A stretch of DNA of 64,000 bases from an uncultured Prevotellaceae bacterium (GCA_902784615.1 CACZVN010000011.1:1-64000), one strand, 5' to 3'. Shown: positions 1 through 9,941, counted from the first letter of the stretch. Notes: generated from the sequence alone by a model not told the origin. Numbers and translations are program-made.

Positions 1-444
1 CTTGTCGTACTCATTGGGAATGAAATACTGGGCTGCCACCTGAGAGACAGAGTCGATCTCGTGGTAAGCCTGCTTACGCGCATCAGGATCCGTCAGCTTA
101 CGATAAGCCTCATAACGTTGTTCGATATCTGCCAACAACGGGGCTTCTGCTTCTGGATTATTCGTACCAAACTTGGTAGTGCCCTTGAACATCAGATGCT
201 CCAGATAGTGCGCCAGACCTGTGGTCTCTGCCGGATCGTTCTTAGAACCCGTACGTACAGCGATGTAGGTCTGGATACGAGGTTTCTCTGGATTCACAGA
301 AAGATACACCTTCAGACCGTTATCCAGCGTATAGATGCGTGTCTGCATCAGGTCACCCTTCACTGTCTCATAATTGTAATCCTTAGCCTGGGCACTCATG
401 CCGAGCACCAAGGTACACAACGTTAGAAATAATCTAGTTTTCAT
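1..444 (-). CDS. M16 family zinc metallopeptidase, N-terminal part (cut by window edge)
   Basis: The reading frame runs from an ATG at 444 to the window edge without a stop, giving the first 148 residues. Residues 1-20 form a signal peptide (basic start, hydrophobic core, AQA cleavage site). The inverted zinc-binding motif HYLEH lies at residues 79-83 inside [14 protein letters not shown], the hallmark of the M16 (pitrilysin/insulinase) family. The second half of the active site and any C-terminal M16 domain are outside the window. Bacteroidota periplasmic M16 proteases are often about 930 residues with two such domains; that length is inferred, not seen. It starts 8 bp after the DUF4954 gene and is probably the third gene of the hflX transcript. 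Confidence 0.9.
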   Translation of the reverse strand, partial: MKTRLFLTLCTLVLGMSAQAKDYNYETVKGDLMQTRIYTLDNGLKVYLSVNPEKPRIQTYIAVRTGSKNDPAETTGLAHYLEHLMFKGTTKFGTNNPEAEAPLLADIEQRYEAYRKLTDPDARKQAYHEIDSVSQVAAQYFIPNEYDK

Positions 445-452
445 TTCGTATT

Positions 453-2306
453 TTAATTTTCGTAATCTATTTCGTGATCCAGTTTCTCTACAAACTCGTC
501 GAGCACATCCTTATCGACGTCACCCATAGCGTACTCCTTCTCGGCATCCTTACGGATCTCGGCGATCCAGGCACGACGGGCTTTTACATAGTCCTCACGG
601 ATACGTTCACAGGCCGCAGTATCAAGTTCGTCAAGATGATAGTAGTCGAGAATCATCTGATAGCTCCAAGCCCAACGGTATTCCCTGTAATGGTTATTGA
701 TCTCCGTGAATCGGTCTAACACCTGCTGGATATTATCGATAGCACCAGACTTGATGTCATCCATCAGTCGCTGTTCCTCACTCTCTGGCAAGAGGAGTCC
801 TGAGAGATCCACCCACTTGCCCTTACCCACAGAACTTATGGGTTGGCCGATATACCCCTCCTTCTGAGCACGCTTCAGCACGGCACCCATATAGATACGC
901 AGGGCGATATCGTAGTACTTCAAGCCCTTACGCAGTGAAGAGGCATTGATCACATACTCATGGAAATTATAGGTAGAGACATTGTCACCACTGGCCTGAC
1001 GCAGAGACTCGAGGATCTTGATACCCTGCTGGATCTCTCCAACGGTGAAGGGCGAGAGCCAGTCGAAGTTAATGATACTCTTCTTTGACTGCTTCGAGCG
1101 CTTGTCACGCTTAGGCCATTTCTTGATATCACGATACAGACCCACAGTGGTGATATTACGTCCTGGCACCAGATAACAGTCGTCACCGTATGCCATCAGA
1201 TAAGAGAATGGCAGGTTACGGGTGTCAGGATGGTGCATCAGTTTGCCGAAGCACACACTGAAGGCACCAATCGTTGCAGGCATCAGGATGTATGAACCTG
1301 AGGCTGTCTTTGTACCACGCTCCAACGTTCCCCAGTGCAGAGGTCCCATCTTATAGGCATGGTTGGAGAAGTTGGTGCTAGAGCCAGCGTTATAGAACGA
1401 GAACTCACCACCGATTAGTAGTGAGCACTTATGGTGGGATGCAGAGAACGGTCCGCAGAATGCGGCACAGGCCTCACCATTGGCCATGAATGAGTTGGCG
1501 AAGAAGAGACTGGCCTCAGCCGTAAAACCATTGGTAATCTGACAGGCCTCACCCACGAAGCAATCCTGCATCTTCACGGAATTGTTGATAGAACAACCGT
1601 CGCAGATGATTGAATTCTCACAGATGACACCAGTGCCGATGAATACAGGAGCGTCCATCGAACTCATTACCGTACACTCGGACAGACGGGCAGCACCACT
1701 GATCTCGCAGTCACCCTTGATCACCGTATTCGTGATATCCTTGGCATTGATAATCTTCACATTATTGCCGATATAACCACGATCAGGTCTGGAGACGCGA
1801 AGCTCGTCCTCGATCATCTGATGGAGGGCCTTCTTCAACACCTTGTCGTACTCGTGTTTCACCATGAAGGAAGCCAACTGACTGTTGAGTTCACGGAAGA
1901 TCGTCACGTTACCGTCACCCATCTCATTGAGCACACTGATCACAGACCCCTCACCGTAGGTGGCATCGTCTGTGGTCTCGAGCGTACAGATATTGGAGAT
2001 ATAGCAGTCGTTACCTATCGTATAGTTGTTGATGTAGTTTCCCACCTTCTCTATCAGACAGTCATTACCCACTGTGACGTTTCTCAGTGTGGCATCATTG
2101 ATGCCAGAGTGCTTCACGAAGCCCTTGCTGACTTCCACCATCTTGTTAAAGGCTCCCAGACGGATGTCACCATAGAAGATGACGCGATGGAAGTTATAAG
2201 GCTTGAACTCCTCGTCAACCAATACTCGCTGCCAGTCCTCTGCCCAGCAGACATTCTTCTCTAAGACTTCAATTTCTGTTTGTGTCAGTTGTCTGTAATT
2301 ACTCAT
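453..2306 (-). CDS. DUF4954 family protein (left-handed beta-helix, nucleotidyltransferase/acyltransferase-like repeats)
   Basis: A 617-residue protein recognised as the Bacteroidota family DUF4954. It contains many hexapeptide-like turns (for example [38 protein letters not shown]) between about residues 70 and 260, as in left-handed beta-helices of sugar-nucleotide and acyl transferases. The biochemical role is unknown. The start at 2306 (MSNYRQL) is chosen over a longer frame from 2393, because it overlaps the hflX stop by 8 bp in an ATGAGTAA arrangement that suggests translational coupling. The extra upstream residues would lie entirely inside hflX. No signal peptide is visible, so it is probably cytoplasmic. 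Confidence 0.85.
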   Translation of the reverse strand: MSNYRQLTQTEIEVLEKNVCWAEDWQRVLVDEEFKPYNFHRVIFYGDIRLGAFNKMVEVSKGFVKHSGINDATLRNVTVGNDCLIEKVGNYINNYTIGNDCYISNICTLETTDDATYGEGSVISVLNEMGDGNVTIFRELNSQLASFMVKHEYDKVLKKALHQMIEDELRVSRPDRGYIGNNVKIINAKDITNTVIKGDCEISGAARLSECTVMSSMDAPVFIGTGVICENSIICDGCSINNSVKMQDCFVGEACQITNGFTAEASLFFANSFMANGEACAAFCGPFSASHHKCSLLIGGEFSFYNAGSSTNFSNHAYKMGPLHWGTLERGTKTASGSYILMPATIGAFSVCFGKLMHHPDTRNLPFSYLMAYGDDCYLVPGRNITTVGLYRDIKKWPKRDKRSKQSKKSIINFDWLSPFTVGEIQQGIKILESLRQASGDNVSTYNFHEYVINASSLRKGLKYYDIALRIYMGAVLKRAQKEGYIGQPISSVGKGKWVDLSGLLLPESEEQRLMDDIKSGAIDNIQQVLDRFTEINNHYREYRWAWSYQMILDYYHLDELDTAACERIREDYVKARRAWIAEIRKDAEKEYAMGDVDKDVLDEFVEKLDHEIDYEN

Positions 2307-3630
2307 AATCTTGATATAAAAAATCGTTATACGGATATTTCTGAACATGGAGTTCGCGCACCCGCTTATAGAGGGTATCACGCAACTCGTCAATATTCTC
2401 TTTCTGCTTGGCGGAGATAAAGAGACACTCCAGATAGTGCTGGTTCTCGCCCGTACGGGCCATCCATGTCTTCTTCAGATCCTCGAGTGTATAGTTCTCC
2501 TTGGTGAGAGGTGTCAGGTCGTCTTCCTCTTTCTCCACCCAGGTATAAGCATCGATCTTGTTGAACACCAGCATCGAGGGCTTGTCAGAACAGCCCAGTT
2601 CCTTCAGGGTCTCCTCCACCACACGGATCTGGTCCTCGAAGTCCGGGTGCGAGATATCCACCACATGGACCAGCAAATCAGCCTCGCGCACCTCATCGAG
2701 TGTGCTCTTAAATGACTCCACCAGATCGGAGGGCAACTTACGGATAAAACCTACGGTATCAGCCAGAAGGAAAGGCAGGTTGTCAATAGTCATCTTTCTC
2801 ACGGTGGTATCGAGCGTGGCAAAAAGTTTGTTTTCTGCAAACACCTCACTCTTAGCCAGCAGGTTCATCATCGTACTCTTACCCACGTTGGTATAGCCCA
2901 CCAATGCCACACGGATCAGGCGACCACGGTTCTTGCGCTGGGTGGTCTTCTGTTTGTCAATATCAGCCAGACGCTGTTTCAACAGGGTGATGCGCTGGAG
3001 GATGATACGACGGTCCATCTCCAACTGCGTCTCACCAGGACCACGCAGACCTACCGAACCCTTACCGCCTCCAGAACCAGAGCCACCACCCTGACGTTCC
3101 AAGTGTGTCCACAGTCTCTGCAGACGGGGGAGCATATAACGATGCTGCGCCAGTTCCACCTGTGCCTTGGCCTCAGCCGTCTGGGCGCGCATGGCGAAGA
3201 TATCTAATATTAAAGAGGTACGATCGAGGATCTTCACCTGGAGTTCCTTTTCGATATTACGGATCTGCTTGGCAGAGAGTTCGTCGTCAAAGATCACCAT
3301 ACCCACAGGCTGGGGTGCATTGGTCTCGTCCAACAATCCTTCTGCAAAAAGTGAGGCATCTTGGGCATCAAGCCACTCATCATAAGCATCCTGACACTTC
3401 TTGATATATTCCTTGATTTCCTGAAGTTTTCCGCTACCCACGTATGTCGTCTGACTCGGGCCTCCCACCTTCTGGGTAAAACGCTTCACCGTCACAGCCC
3501 CTGCCGTGTCAGCCAGAAACTCCAGTTCGTCAAGATATTCCTTAGTCTTGGCCTCGTCCTGCTCCTTGGTGATGAGTCCCACCAGCACCGCAGTTTCAGC
3601 CTTGGCTTCTGATATTACAAATTCCTTCAT
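2299..3630 (-). CDS. hflX: GTPase HflX
   Basis: A ribosome-associated GTPase of the Obg-HflX superfamily, 443 residues. The N-terminal HflX domain is followed by a Gly/Ser-rich linker (about residues 181-192) and the conserved GPGETQLE segment. The GTPase domain has P-loop GYTNVGKS at 245-252, DTVGF at 291-295 and NKID further on. HflX splits stalled or heat-damaged 70S ribosomes in studied bacteria; that role is known for the family and not shown here. It is the first gene of a minus-strand operon with the DUF4954 and M16 genes. A -7 box lies 7 nt upstream of the ATG, so its mRNA leader should be very short. Confidence 0.96.
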   Translation of the reverse strand: MKEFVISEAKAETAVLVGLITKEQDEAKTKEYLDELEFLADTAGAVTVKRFTQKVGGPSQTTYVGSGKLQEIKEYIKKCQDAYDEWLDAQDASLFAEGLLDETNAPQPVGMVIFDDELSAKQIRNIEKELQVKILDRTSLILDIFAMRAQTAEAKAQVELAQHRYMLPRLQRLWTHLERQGGGSGSGGGKGSVGLRGPGETQLEMDRRIILQRITLLKQRLADIDKQKTTQRKNRGRLIRVALVGYTNVGKSTMMNLLAKSEVFAENKLFATLDTTVRKMTIDNLPFLLADTVGFIRKLPSDLVESFKSTLDEVREADLLVHVVDISHPDFEDQIRVVEETLKELGCSDKPSMLVFNKIDAYTWVEKEEDDLTPLTKENYTLEDLKKTWMARTGENQHYLECLFISAKQKENIDELRDTLYKRVRELHVQKYPYNDFLYQDYE

Positions 3631-3637
3631 ATTGGAT

Positions 3638-3646
3638 GCAAAGATA
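3638..3646 (-). promoter_or_regulatory. -7 promoter box for hflX
   Basis: TATCTTTGC on the minus strand matches the Bacteroidota TAnnTTTG -7 element. It ends 7 nt before the hflX ATG. No clear -33 TTTG is visible at the expected spacing. Confidence 0.65.
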
Positions 3647-3731
3647 ATGAAAATCCGTCATAGATGAGGCCGATTAACACAGATTAATAAAAAAAAAGTC
3701 TGCATAATCATTTATTTTTTTTGAAATTTTG

Positions 3732-3740
3732 TATTTTTGC
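3732..3740 (+). promoter_or_regulatory. -7 promoter box for the nagB-GH97-GH67 operon
   Basis: TATTTTTGC matches TAnnTTTG and lies 33 nt upstream of the nagB ATG. A good -33 element is not evident in the T-rich stretch before it. Confidence 0.6.
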
Positions 3741-3773
3741 ACCAGAATTACGAACCAAAAAACAACAAACATT

Positions 3774-4568
3774 ATGAGAGTAATCATTCAGAACGACTAT
3801 CAGAAGATGTCGCAGTGGGCAGCAAACCACGTTATTGAGCGTATCAACGAGTTTAAGCCAACACCCGATCACAAATTTGTGCTGGGCCTTCCTACTGGTT
3901 CATCTCCCGTTGGCATGTACAATGCCCTCGTAGAGGCCAACCGTGCAGGAAAGGTATCCTTCAAGAATGTGATCACGTTTAATATGGACGAATACGTAGG
4001 TCTGCCCGAGGCCCATCCTGAGAGTTATCATGCCTTCATGGCCCGTAACCTCTTCGACCACATTGACTGTCCGAAGGAGAATATCCATATCCTCAACGGT
4101 AATGCCCCTGACCTGCAAGCAGAGTGCAAGCACTATGAGGAGATGATCACCGAGGCTGGTGGCATCGACCTGTTCATCGGCGGTATCGGTCCTGATGGTC
4201 ATATCGCTTTCAACGAGCCCGGCTCTTCACTGCGTAGCCGTACCCGTATGAAGACCCTCACCACAGATACCCGTATTGCCAACAGCCGTTTCTTCGGTGG
4301 CAATCCTGAGAATGTACCTGCTCACGCCCTGACCGTTGGCGTAGGTACTGTGATGGATGCCCGTGAGGTGATGATCCTGGTGAATGGTCATGGTAAGGCT
4401 CGCGCTATGCAGGCTGCTGTCGAGGGTGCCGTCAACCACATGTGGACCATCTCTGCCCTGCAGATGCACGAGCACGGTATCATCGTCTGTGACGAAGAGG
4501 CTGCCGACGACCTGAAGGTTTCTACCTATAAGTATTTCAAGGATATTGAGAGCGACCAGTTACTGTAA
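3774..4568 (+). CDS. nagB: Glucosamine-6-phosphate deaminase
   Basis: Converts glucosamine-6-phosphate to fructose-6-phosphate and ammonia, feeding amino sugars into glycolysis. The 264-residue length is normal for NagB. Diagnostic blocks are [12 protein letters not shown] (phosphate loop), FNMDEYVGL and [17 protein letters not shown] (active-site region). The start at MRVIIQNDY (3774) is preferred to a frame opening at 3729 that would begin upstream of the -7 promoter box. The stop overlaps the next ATG by one base (TAATG), so translation of the GH97 gene is probably coupled. Pairing a cytoplasmic amino-sugar enzyme with two exported glycosidases is unusual. Confidence 0.97.
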   Translation: MRVIIQNDYQKMSQWAANHVIERINEFKPTPDHKFVLGLPTGSSPVGMYNALVEANRAGKVSFKNVITFNMDEYVGLPEAHPESYHAFMARNLFDHIDCPKENIHILNGNAPDLQAECKHYEEMITEAGGIDLFIGGIGPDGHIAFNEPGSSLRSRTRMKTLTTDTRIANSRFFGGNPENVPAHALTVGVGTVMDAREVMILVNGHGKARAMQAAVEGAVNHMWTISALQMHEHGIIVCDEEAADDLKVSTYKYFKDIESDQLL

Positions 4569-6577
4569 TGAGAAAACTACTATCTATTATCTTTGCAACG
4601 TCATCAGTCCTGGCATGGGCTGGTGACGTTACTGTTTCTTCACCTGACAACAGGTTGCAGGTGAAGGTGAGTGATGCTGGCGGACGACTGTACTATACAG
4701 CCACGCTCGACGGTCAGGAAGTGTTGCAGCCCTCAGCCTTAGGACTCAAGACCAGCCTCGGCGATCTCACCAAGGGACTGTCGATCATTGATTCCAAGAC
4801 AGGTGTCATCGATGAGCATTACACGATGCGAGGCACCAAGGCCTCCTCGGCTGATTACAAGGCCAACGCCCTGACTCTGGATCTCAAGAATCAGGATGGC
4901 AGGGTGTTCAGCATCCTCTTCCAGGTCTCTGACCGTGATATCGCCTTTCGCTACGAGATCCCCCGTCAGAAGATAGGGCACTCGGAGGTGAAGCGTGCAC
5001 GCATCCTGTCCGAACTCAGTAGTTTCAACTTCCCTGAGGGTACCACCACCTTTATCTCTCCGCAGATAGGTCCTGAGTCAGGTTGGGAACAGACAAAGCC
5101 CTCTTATGAAGAAGGCTACTCTGCTGATGCCCCCATGGATAAGGCCTCACAGTATGGTCATGGCTACATCTTCCCTGCCCTCTTCCACCTCACACTGGGG
5201 ACTGACCCCTCTGTGAGCAGCGAAGCGAATTACAGGGGGTCTGTCCCCGGTGTGAGGTCGGAGGCTTGGATCCTTCTGTCTGAAACCGGTGTGGGATCCA
5301 ACTACTGCGGCTCTCACCTCTCCGACTATCAGGCAGGCATGGGTTATACCGTCGCCTATCCTGACAAAGGCGAGAACAACGGCTTTGGTGCCGACTTCGC
5401 AGGCATCCCCCTGCCTGGCGAGACCCCTTGGCGCACGATCACCGTAGGCAACAGTCTCAAACCCATTGCAGAGACCACCATCAGTTACGACCTGGTGAAA
5501 CCCCTCTATGAGCCTTCTACAGATTACCAGCCAGGCCGCTACACCTGGAGTTGGCTGCTCTGGCAGGACAATTCCGTCAACTACGAGGATCAGGTGAAGT
5601 TCATCGACCTGGCCTCCACGATGGGCTTTGAGTACTGTCTCGTCGATAACTGGTGGGACACACAGATTGGCCGCGACCGTATGCATGAACTCTCCAAGTA
5701 CGCCCAGTCGAAGGGGGTACACCTTTTATTATGGTATAATAGCAACGGCTTCTGGAACGATGCTCCACAGACCCCTCGTAACTGCATGAACACGGCCATT
5801 GCCCGTGAGCGTGAGATGAAATGGCTGCAAAGCATCGGTGTGAAAGGTATCAAGGTCGATTTCTTCGGAGGTGACAAACAGGAGACGATGCGCCTCTACG
5901 AGGATATCCTTAGCGATGCCAACCGCTATGGTCTGCAGGTGGTGTTCCACGGTTGTACGATTCCCCGTGGTTGGGAGCGGATGTATCCCAACTACGTAGC
6001 CTCAGAGGCCGTGCTGGCCTCAGAGAACCTGTTCTTTGGTGAGGGCGCCACATTCAGTGAGCCCTTCGACCTCACCCTCCATCCCTTCTGTCGCAATGCT
6101 ACGGCCTCGATGGACTGGGGAGGTATCATTATGAACAAATGGATGTCGCGCGACAATAAGAGCCGTCATACCCGTAAGACCACCGACATCTTCGAGATGG
6201 CCTCTGGTCTGATCATGCAGACCTCCGTACAGTGCGTGGCCATGCAGCCTAACAACCTCGAGGAACTGCCCCAGTTCGAGATGGATTTCCTGCGTCAACT
6301 CCCCACTACATGGGAGGAGACGCGCTTTATCGACGGCTATCCCGGCAAGTATGTGGTGCTGGCCCGTAAGGCCACCAATGGCCGATGGTATATCGCAGGT
6401 CTGAACGCGAAGAAAGAACCGCTCACCCTGACACTCGACCTCTCTGCCTATGGCCCTCTGTCCCAACTTTACATCGACAATAAGAAAGGCGAACCCACGC
6501 TCTCTGCTCTCAAGACAGACAAGAAAGGCTTCGCGAAAGTAACCATCCAGCCGAATGGCGGACTGATTATCCAATAA
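4568..6577 (+). CDS. Glycoside hydrolase family 97, retaining alpha-galactosidase-like
   Basis: A 669-residue exported enzyme with a signal peptide (residues about 1-18, ending AWAG). The GH97 N-terminal beta-sandwich spans about residues 20-290, followed by a TIM barrel (motif VDNWWDTQIGRDRM) and a C-terminal beta domain. GKVDF-like IKVDFF at D431 matches the nucleophile position of the retaining, alpha-galactosidase-type branch of GH97. E480 in VASEAV is a candidate acid/base. SusB-type inverting members use a different set of glutamates, so an alpha-glucosidase call is less likely. Some GH97 enzymes act on beta-L-arabinopyranosides, so the substrate is not fixed. It sits between nagB (1-bp overlap) and GH67 (10-bp gap). 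Confidence 0.88.
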   Translation: MRKLLSIIFATSSVLAWAGDVTVSSPDNRLQVKVSDAGGRLYYTATLDGQEVLQPSALGLKTSLGDLTKGLSIIDSKTGVIDEHYTMRGTKASSADYKANALTLDLKNQDGRVFSILFQVSDRDIAFRYEIPRQKIGHSEVKRARILSELSSFNFPEGTTTFISPQIGPESGWEQTKPSYEEGYSADAPMDKASQYGHGYIFPALFHLTLGTDPSVSSEANYRGSVPGVRSEAWILLSETGVGSNYCGSHLSDYQAGMGYTVAYPDKGENNGFGADFAGIPLPGETPWRTITVGNSLKPIAETTISYDLVKPLYEPSTDYQPGRYTWSWLLWQDNSVNYEDQVKFIDLASTMGFEYCLVDNWWDTQIGRDRMHELSKYAQSKGVHLLLWYNSNGFWNDAPQTPRNCMNTAIAREREMKWLQSIGVKGIKVDFFGGDKQETMRLYEDILSDANRYGLQVVFHGCTIPRGWERMYPNYVASEAVLASENLFFGEGATFSEPFDLTLHPFCRNATASMDWGGIIMNKWMSRDNKSRHTRKTTDIFEMASGLIMQTSVQCVAMQPNNLEELPQFEMDFLRQLPTTWEETRFIDGYPGKYVVLARKATNGRWYIAGLNAKKEPLTLTLDLSAYGPLSQLYIDNKKGEPTLSALKTDKKGFAKVTIQPNGGLIIQ

Positions 6578-6587
6578 CCGATTTAAC

Positions 6588-8507
6588 ATGATGAAGAGAA
6601 TCACATTATTCCTTTGGGTTCTGGCCTCCGTATGTATGGCGAAGGCAGAAGACGGCAGCCAGTTGTGGCTGAGATACCAACCCGTGAACAAGGCCAAAGT
6701 GACAGGTCCGGATTGTTTAGCAGCAGAAGAACTGCGGACGTATTACCAGGGTGAGACGGCCACGCTGACCCTCGACCCCAAGATGGCCGATGATGCTTAC
6801 CGTATCAGCGGCAGTACCATCACTGCCAAGAACGAACAAGGACTGCTCTATGGTGCCTACGCCCTGTTGAGAGGGGAGAGCGGCTACTCCGCCCCCTATT
6901 GGAAACTGCGTATCCTGAACCACTGGGACAATCCCAACGGCACTGTGGAGCGTGGTTTTGCGGGAAAGAGCATCTTCCTCAACCCCGATCCGGAACGGAT
7001 CAGGATGTACGCTCGCGCCAATGCGTCTGTCGGCATCAACGGTACCGTACTCAACAATGTGAACGCCAAGCCTGAGGCACTCTCCACAGAGAGTCTGCAG
7101 AAGACGAAGGCCATCGCCGACCAATTGCGTCCCTACGGCATTCGCGTCTATCTCTCCATCAACTTCGCCTCCCCCATCAAGGTGGGCGGTCTGGAGACTG
7201 CCGACCCGCTCGACGCCAAGGTTGTCCGTTGGTGGAAAGAGAAGGTGAAAGAGATCTACCGTCTGATTCCCGACTTCGGTGGTTTCTTAGTGAAGGCCAA
7301 CTCCGAGGGTGAGCCCGGTCCTCAGGACTTCGGACGTACCCATGCCGACGGTGCCAATATGCTGGCCCGTGTCCTGAAGCCCCACAAGGGCATCGTGATG
7401 TGGCGCGCCTTCGTCTATGCGCCCCAGAGTCCCGATCGTGCTAACCAGGCCTACTTGGAATTCATGCCGCTCGACGGTCAGTTTGCCGACAACGTGATTA
7501 TCCAGATCAAGAACGGCCCCATTGACTTCCAGCCCCGCGAGCCATACAGTCCGCTGTTTACCGCCATGCAGAAGACGCAGATGATGGTGGAGTTCCAACT
7601 CACACAGGAGTATCTCGGTGCTGCCAACCACCTGGTCTATCTTGCCCCGATGTGGCAGGAATTCTTCTCATATGTGAAACCCGGCAGTCTGAAGGCGATG
7701 GCTGGTGTGGCCAACATCGGTGACGACACGAACTGGTGCGGCCACCACTTCGCACAGGCCAACTGGTATGCCTTCGGACGTACTGCATGGAATCCTGCGC
7801 TGAAGCCGGAGGAGATTGCCGACGAGTGGATCCGCCAGACATTCTCTAATGATGAGCGGCTGCTCAGTCCTGTCAGACAAATCATGCAGGAAAGCCGTGA
7901 GGCGTGCGTCAAGTACATGATGCCGCTGGGCATTCACCACATCTTTGCCGGCACCCATCATTACGGACCTGAGCCATGGTATGCTCCGAAGGGGCTGAGA
8001 GCCGACTGGACACCACCCTACTACCACAAGGCCGACTCCATAGGTATGGGCTTCGACCGCACCCTCACAGGCACGGCCAATGTCAGACAGTATCCAGAAG
8101 CGCTCTGTCGTCTCTACAACGATATCAACACTTGTCCTGAGAACCTCATCACATGGTTCCACCACGTGCCTTGGGACCACAAGATGAAGAGTGGACGTAC
8201 GTTTTGGGACGAACTCTGCCATCAATACGATGAAGGTGTACACGAGGCCCGCCACTTCCTCACCGTCTGGGATGCCATGCAGCCTTACGTTGATGCTCAG
8301 CGTTTCAGTGAGGTTCAGCGCAAACTCCGCATCCAGGCCCGTGACGCAGAGTGGTGGCGCGATGCCTGTCTGCTCTATTTCCAGACCTTCTCCCATCGTC
8401 CCATCCCACAGGATATGGAGCATCCCGTCCACAACCTTGACGAGATGATGCAGTTCAGCATCCCCATCAGCATGTACGAAAATCCAGAACACGGATATAC
8501 CAAGTAG
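6588..8507 (+). CDS. Alpha-glucuronidase, glycoside hydrolase family 67
   Basis: Removes 4-O-methyl-glucuronic acid from the non-reducing end of xylo-oligosaccharides. The 639 residues begin with a signal peptide (about residues 1-20, cleavage near AKAED), so it is periplasmic or outer-membrane associated. GH67 landmarks are visible: GFLVKANSEGEPGPQDFGR (Glu), IQIKNGPIDFQPREP (Asp) and FQLTQEYLG (Glu) for the catalytic centre, then IGDDTNWCGHHFAQANWYAFGR. The C-terminal helical domain is complete. Tandem ATGs at 6588/6591 leave the start ambiguous by one codon. Together with GH97 it points to decoration removal from xylan-type plant polysaccharides, but no SusC/SusD pair or xylanase is present here. 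Confidence 0.94.
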   Translation: MMKRITLFLWVLASVCMAKAEDGSQLWLRYQPVNKAKVTGPDCLAAEELRTYYQGETATLTLDPKMADDAYRISGSTITAKNEQGLLYGAYALLRGESGYSAPYWKLRILNHWDNPNGTVERGFAGKSIFLNPDPERIRMYARANASVGINGTVLNNVNAKPEALSTESLQKTKAIADQLRPYGIRVYLSINFASPIKVGGLETADPLDAKVVRWWKEKVKEIYRLIPDFGGFLVKANSEGEPGPQDFGRTHADGANMLARVLKPHKGIVMWRAFVYAPQSPDRANQAYLEFMPLDGQFADNVIIQIKNGPIDFQPREPYSPLFTAMQKTQMMVEFQLTQEYLGAANHLVYLAPMWQEFFSYVKPGSLKAMAGVANIGDDTNWCGHHFAQANWYAFGRTAWNPALKPEEIADEWIRQTFSNDERLLSPVRQIMQESREACVKYMMPLGIHHIFAGTHHYGPEPWYAPKGLRADWTPPYYHKADSIGMGFDRTLTGTANVRQYPEALCRLYNDINTCPENLITWFHHVPWDHKMKSGRTFWDELCHQYDEGVHEARHFLTVWDAMQPYVDAQRFSEVQRKLRIQARDAEWWRDACLLYFQTFSHRPIPQDMEHPVHNLDEMMQFSIPISMYENPEHGYTK

Positions 8508-8681
8508 CGAAATATGACAGCCAAAGGATTTCCGCCTGATTGTCAGGCTGTTCCACTGAAAGGAGTTTTTTGGGGGTCTCTTATGGTGATGGCATATCTA
8601 AAAGTTTGTGCCGTATGATTCTGAGGATTATCCCCAACTGAGAAACGATAATTTGGAGGCTCCGCTCAAAAATTTGGAGCC

Positions 8682-8741
8682 ACTTTAGCGAAAATAAGCA
8701 GTCCTTTTTGATCGTAAAGGACTGCTTATTTTCGCTAAAGT
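8682..8741. repeat. Perfect 26-bp inverted repeat with 8-nt loop
   Basis: Arms at 8682-8707 and 8716-8741 are exact reverse complements, separated by an 8-nt loop. It lies in the 341-bp gap between convergent GH67 (plus) and mnmA (minus). It could act as a bidirectional terminator, but neither side has a clean T-run directly after the stem, and 26 bp without mismatch is longer than the terminators elsewhere in the window. A dispersed repeat is an alternative. The rest of the 8508-8848 gap shows short direct copies of AATTTGGAG (near 8651 and 8671) and a second stem at 8775-8827, but no gene. Confidence 0.85.
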
Positions 8742-8774
8742 ACCCCTTTTCGCAGTAAAACAGACGCCCTTTTT

Positions 8775-8827
8775 ACCCTTCAGTCGAACATGTTGAATAT
8801 CAATAGATTACAACTTGACTGAAAGGT
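8775..8827. repeat. Imperfect 11-bp inverted repeat with 31-nt loop
   Basis: ACCCTTCAGTC at 8775-8785 pairs with GACTGAAAGGT at 8817-8827 with one mismatch. It lies 22 bp downstream of the mnmA stop codon in the mnmA direction. The long loop makes it a weak terminator; its function is unknown. Confidence 0.5.
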
Positions 8828-8848
8828 AAATAAAAATATTTGCAAGAT

Positions 8849-9928
8849 TTATACCGTGATTTCGCCAGAGCCGAGGCAACGATGGTGATCCTTGTCGTAG
8901 ATGACACAGAACTGGCCCGGGGCGACACCGTGGATCTTCTCCTTGGAATGGACCACGAACTCACCTGGGTTCGTCCACTCAAGGGTGGCAGGATGGTATT
9001 CTGGCGTATGACGGATCTTGAAAGTGACCTCTGTCGCCATCAGTTCCATCGTGAGGAAATGGAAATCATGCACAGGGAAGTCCTGCTGATAGGCCGTCTC
9101 GGGGTCGTAGCCATGCGAGACGTAGAGGACGTTCTGCGCCACATCCTTCTTCACCACAAACCAAGGGCCGCCACTGAAGCCCATGCCCTTGCGCTGGCCG
9201 ATGGTGTGGAACCAGAGGCCACGGTGCTCACCAATACGACGGCCCGTCTCCAGTTCGATGACGTCGCCTGGCTGCTCACCTAAGTAGCGACGGATATAGT
9301 CGTTGTAGTTGATCTTGCCTAAGAAACAGATGCCCTGTGAATCCTTGCGACGGGCATTCACCAGATGTTCGCGCTCTGCGATCTGGCGCACCTCGTCCTT
9401 CACGTAATGGCCAATGGGGAAGAGGGCTTTCTTAAGCTGCCAGTCGTAGATCTGCGCGAGAAAGTCCGTCTGGTCCTTCACGGGGTCAGGACTCGTACAG
9501 AGCCATTTTCTACCCTCGTCGTCGATCTCCGTCTGCGCATAGTGGCCTGTGGCGATGAGGCCGTAGTCATGGCCACGTTTCTCGTCAAAGGCACCAAACT
9601 TGATGAGGCGGTTGCACATCACATCAGGGTTGGGCGTATAGCCAGCGCGTACCTTATCCATCGTATAGCGCGTCACCTGATCCCAGTATTCCTTGTGGCA
9701 GTCGATGACCTCCAACTTACAGCCGTACTTATGCGCCACAGCCGTCGCCATCTCCAGATCCTCCTCAGCAGTACAGTCCCACTGCTCAGACTCCTCTGGA
9801 CCTATGTTGATATAGAAACAATCCGGATGCAGTCCGAGTTGAGCGAACTCATACACCACGACACTGCTATCGACACCACCCGACAGCAGCACGGCAATCT
9901 TCTTATTATCGATCTCTTTGATGTTCAC
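8849..9928 (-). CDS. mnmA: tRNA-uridine 2-sulfurtransferase MnmA
   Basis: Adds the 2-thio group to wobble uridine 34 of Glu, Gln and Lys tRNAs, using ATP and a sulfur relay. 359 residues. The PP-loop SGGVDSS is at 16-22, the first catalytic Cys is C105 in NPDVMCNR, and the persulfide-forming Cys is C201 in GICFLGK. The start codon is GTG at 9928. A -7 box ends 4 nt upstream of it, so the transcript is predicted to be leaderless. Both catalytic cysteines are intact. It is convergent with GH67 and divergent from the SPFH gene. Confidence 0.95.
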   Translation of the reverse strand: MNIKEIDNKKIAVLLSGGVDSSVVVYEFAQLGLHPDCFYINIGPEESEQWDCTAEEDLEMATAVAHKYGCKLEVIDCHKEYWDQVTRYTMDKVRAGYTPNPDVMCNRLIKFGAFDEKRGHDYGLIATGHYAQTEIDDEGRKWLCTSPDPVKDQTDFLAQIYDWQLKKALFPIGHYVKDEVRQIAEREHLVNARRKDSQGICFLGKINYNDYIRRYLGEQPGDVIELETGRRIGEHRGLWFHTIGQRKGMGFSGGPWFVVKKDVAQNVLYVSHGYDPETAYQQDFPVHDFHFLTMELMATEVTFKIRHTPEYHPATLEWTNPGEFVVHSKEKIHGVAPGQFCVIYDKDHHRCLGSGEITV

Positions 9929-9932
9929 GGCT

Positions 9933-9941
9933 GCAAAGGTA
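9933..9941 (-). promoter_or_regulatory. -7 promoter box for mnmA, 4 nt from the start codon
   Basis: TACCTTTGC on the minus strand, followed by 4 nt and then the GTG start. This spacing puts the expected transcription start at or within the first codon. A -33 TTTG at the right distance is not clear. Confidence 0.65.

Noticed and set aside
2307-2393. N-terminal extension of the DUF4954 protein
   Set aside because: The extra 29 residues lie wholly inside hflX and the ATG at 2306 gives a stop/start overlap with hflX and the conserved N-terminus.
3774-8507. Polysaccharide utilisation locus
   Set aside because: No SusC/SusD-like genes, no hybrid two-component regulator and no ECF/anti-sigma pair are adjacent; only an enzyme operon is supported.
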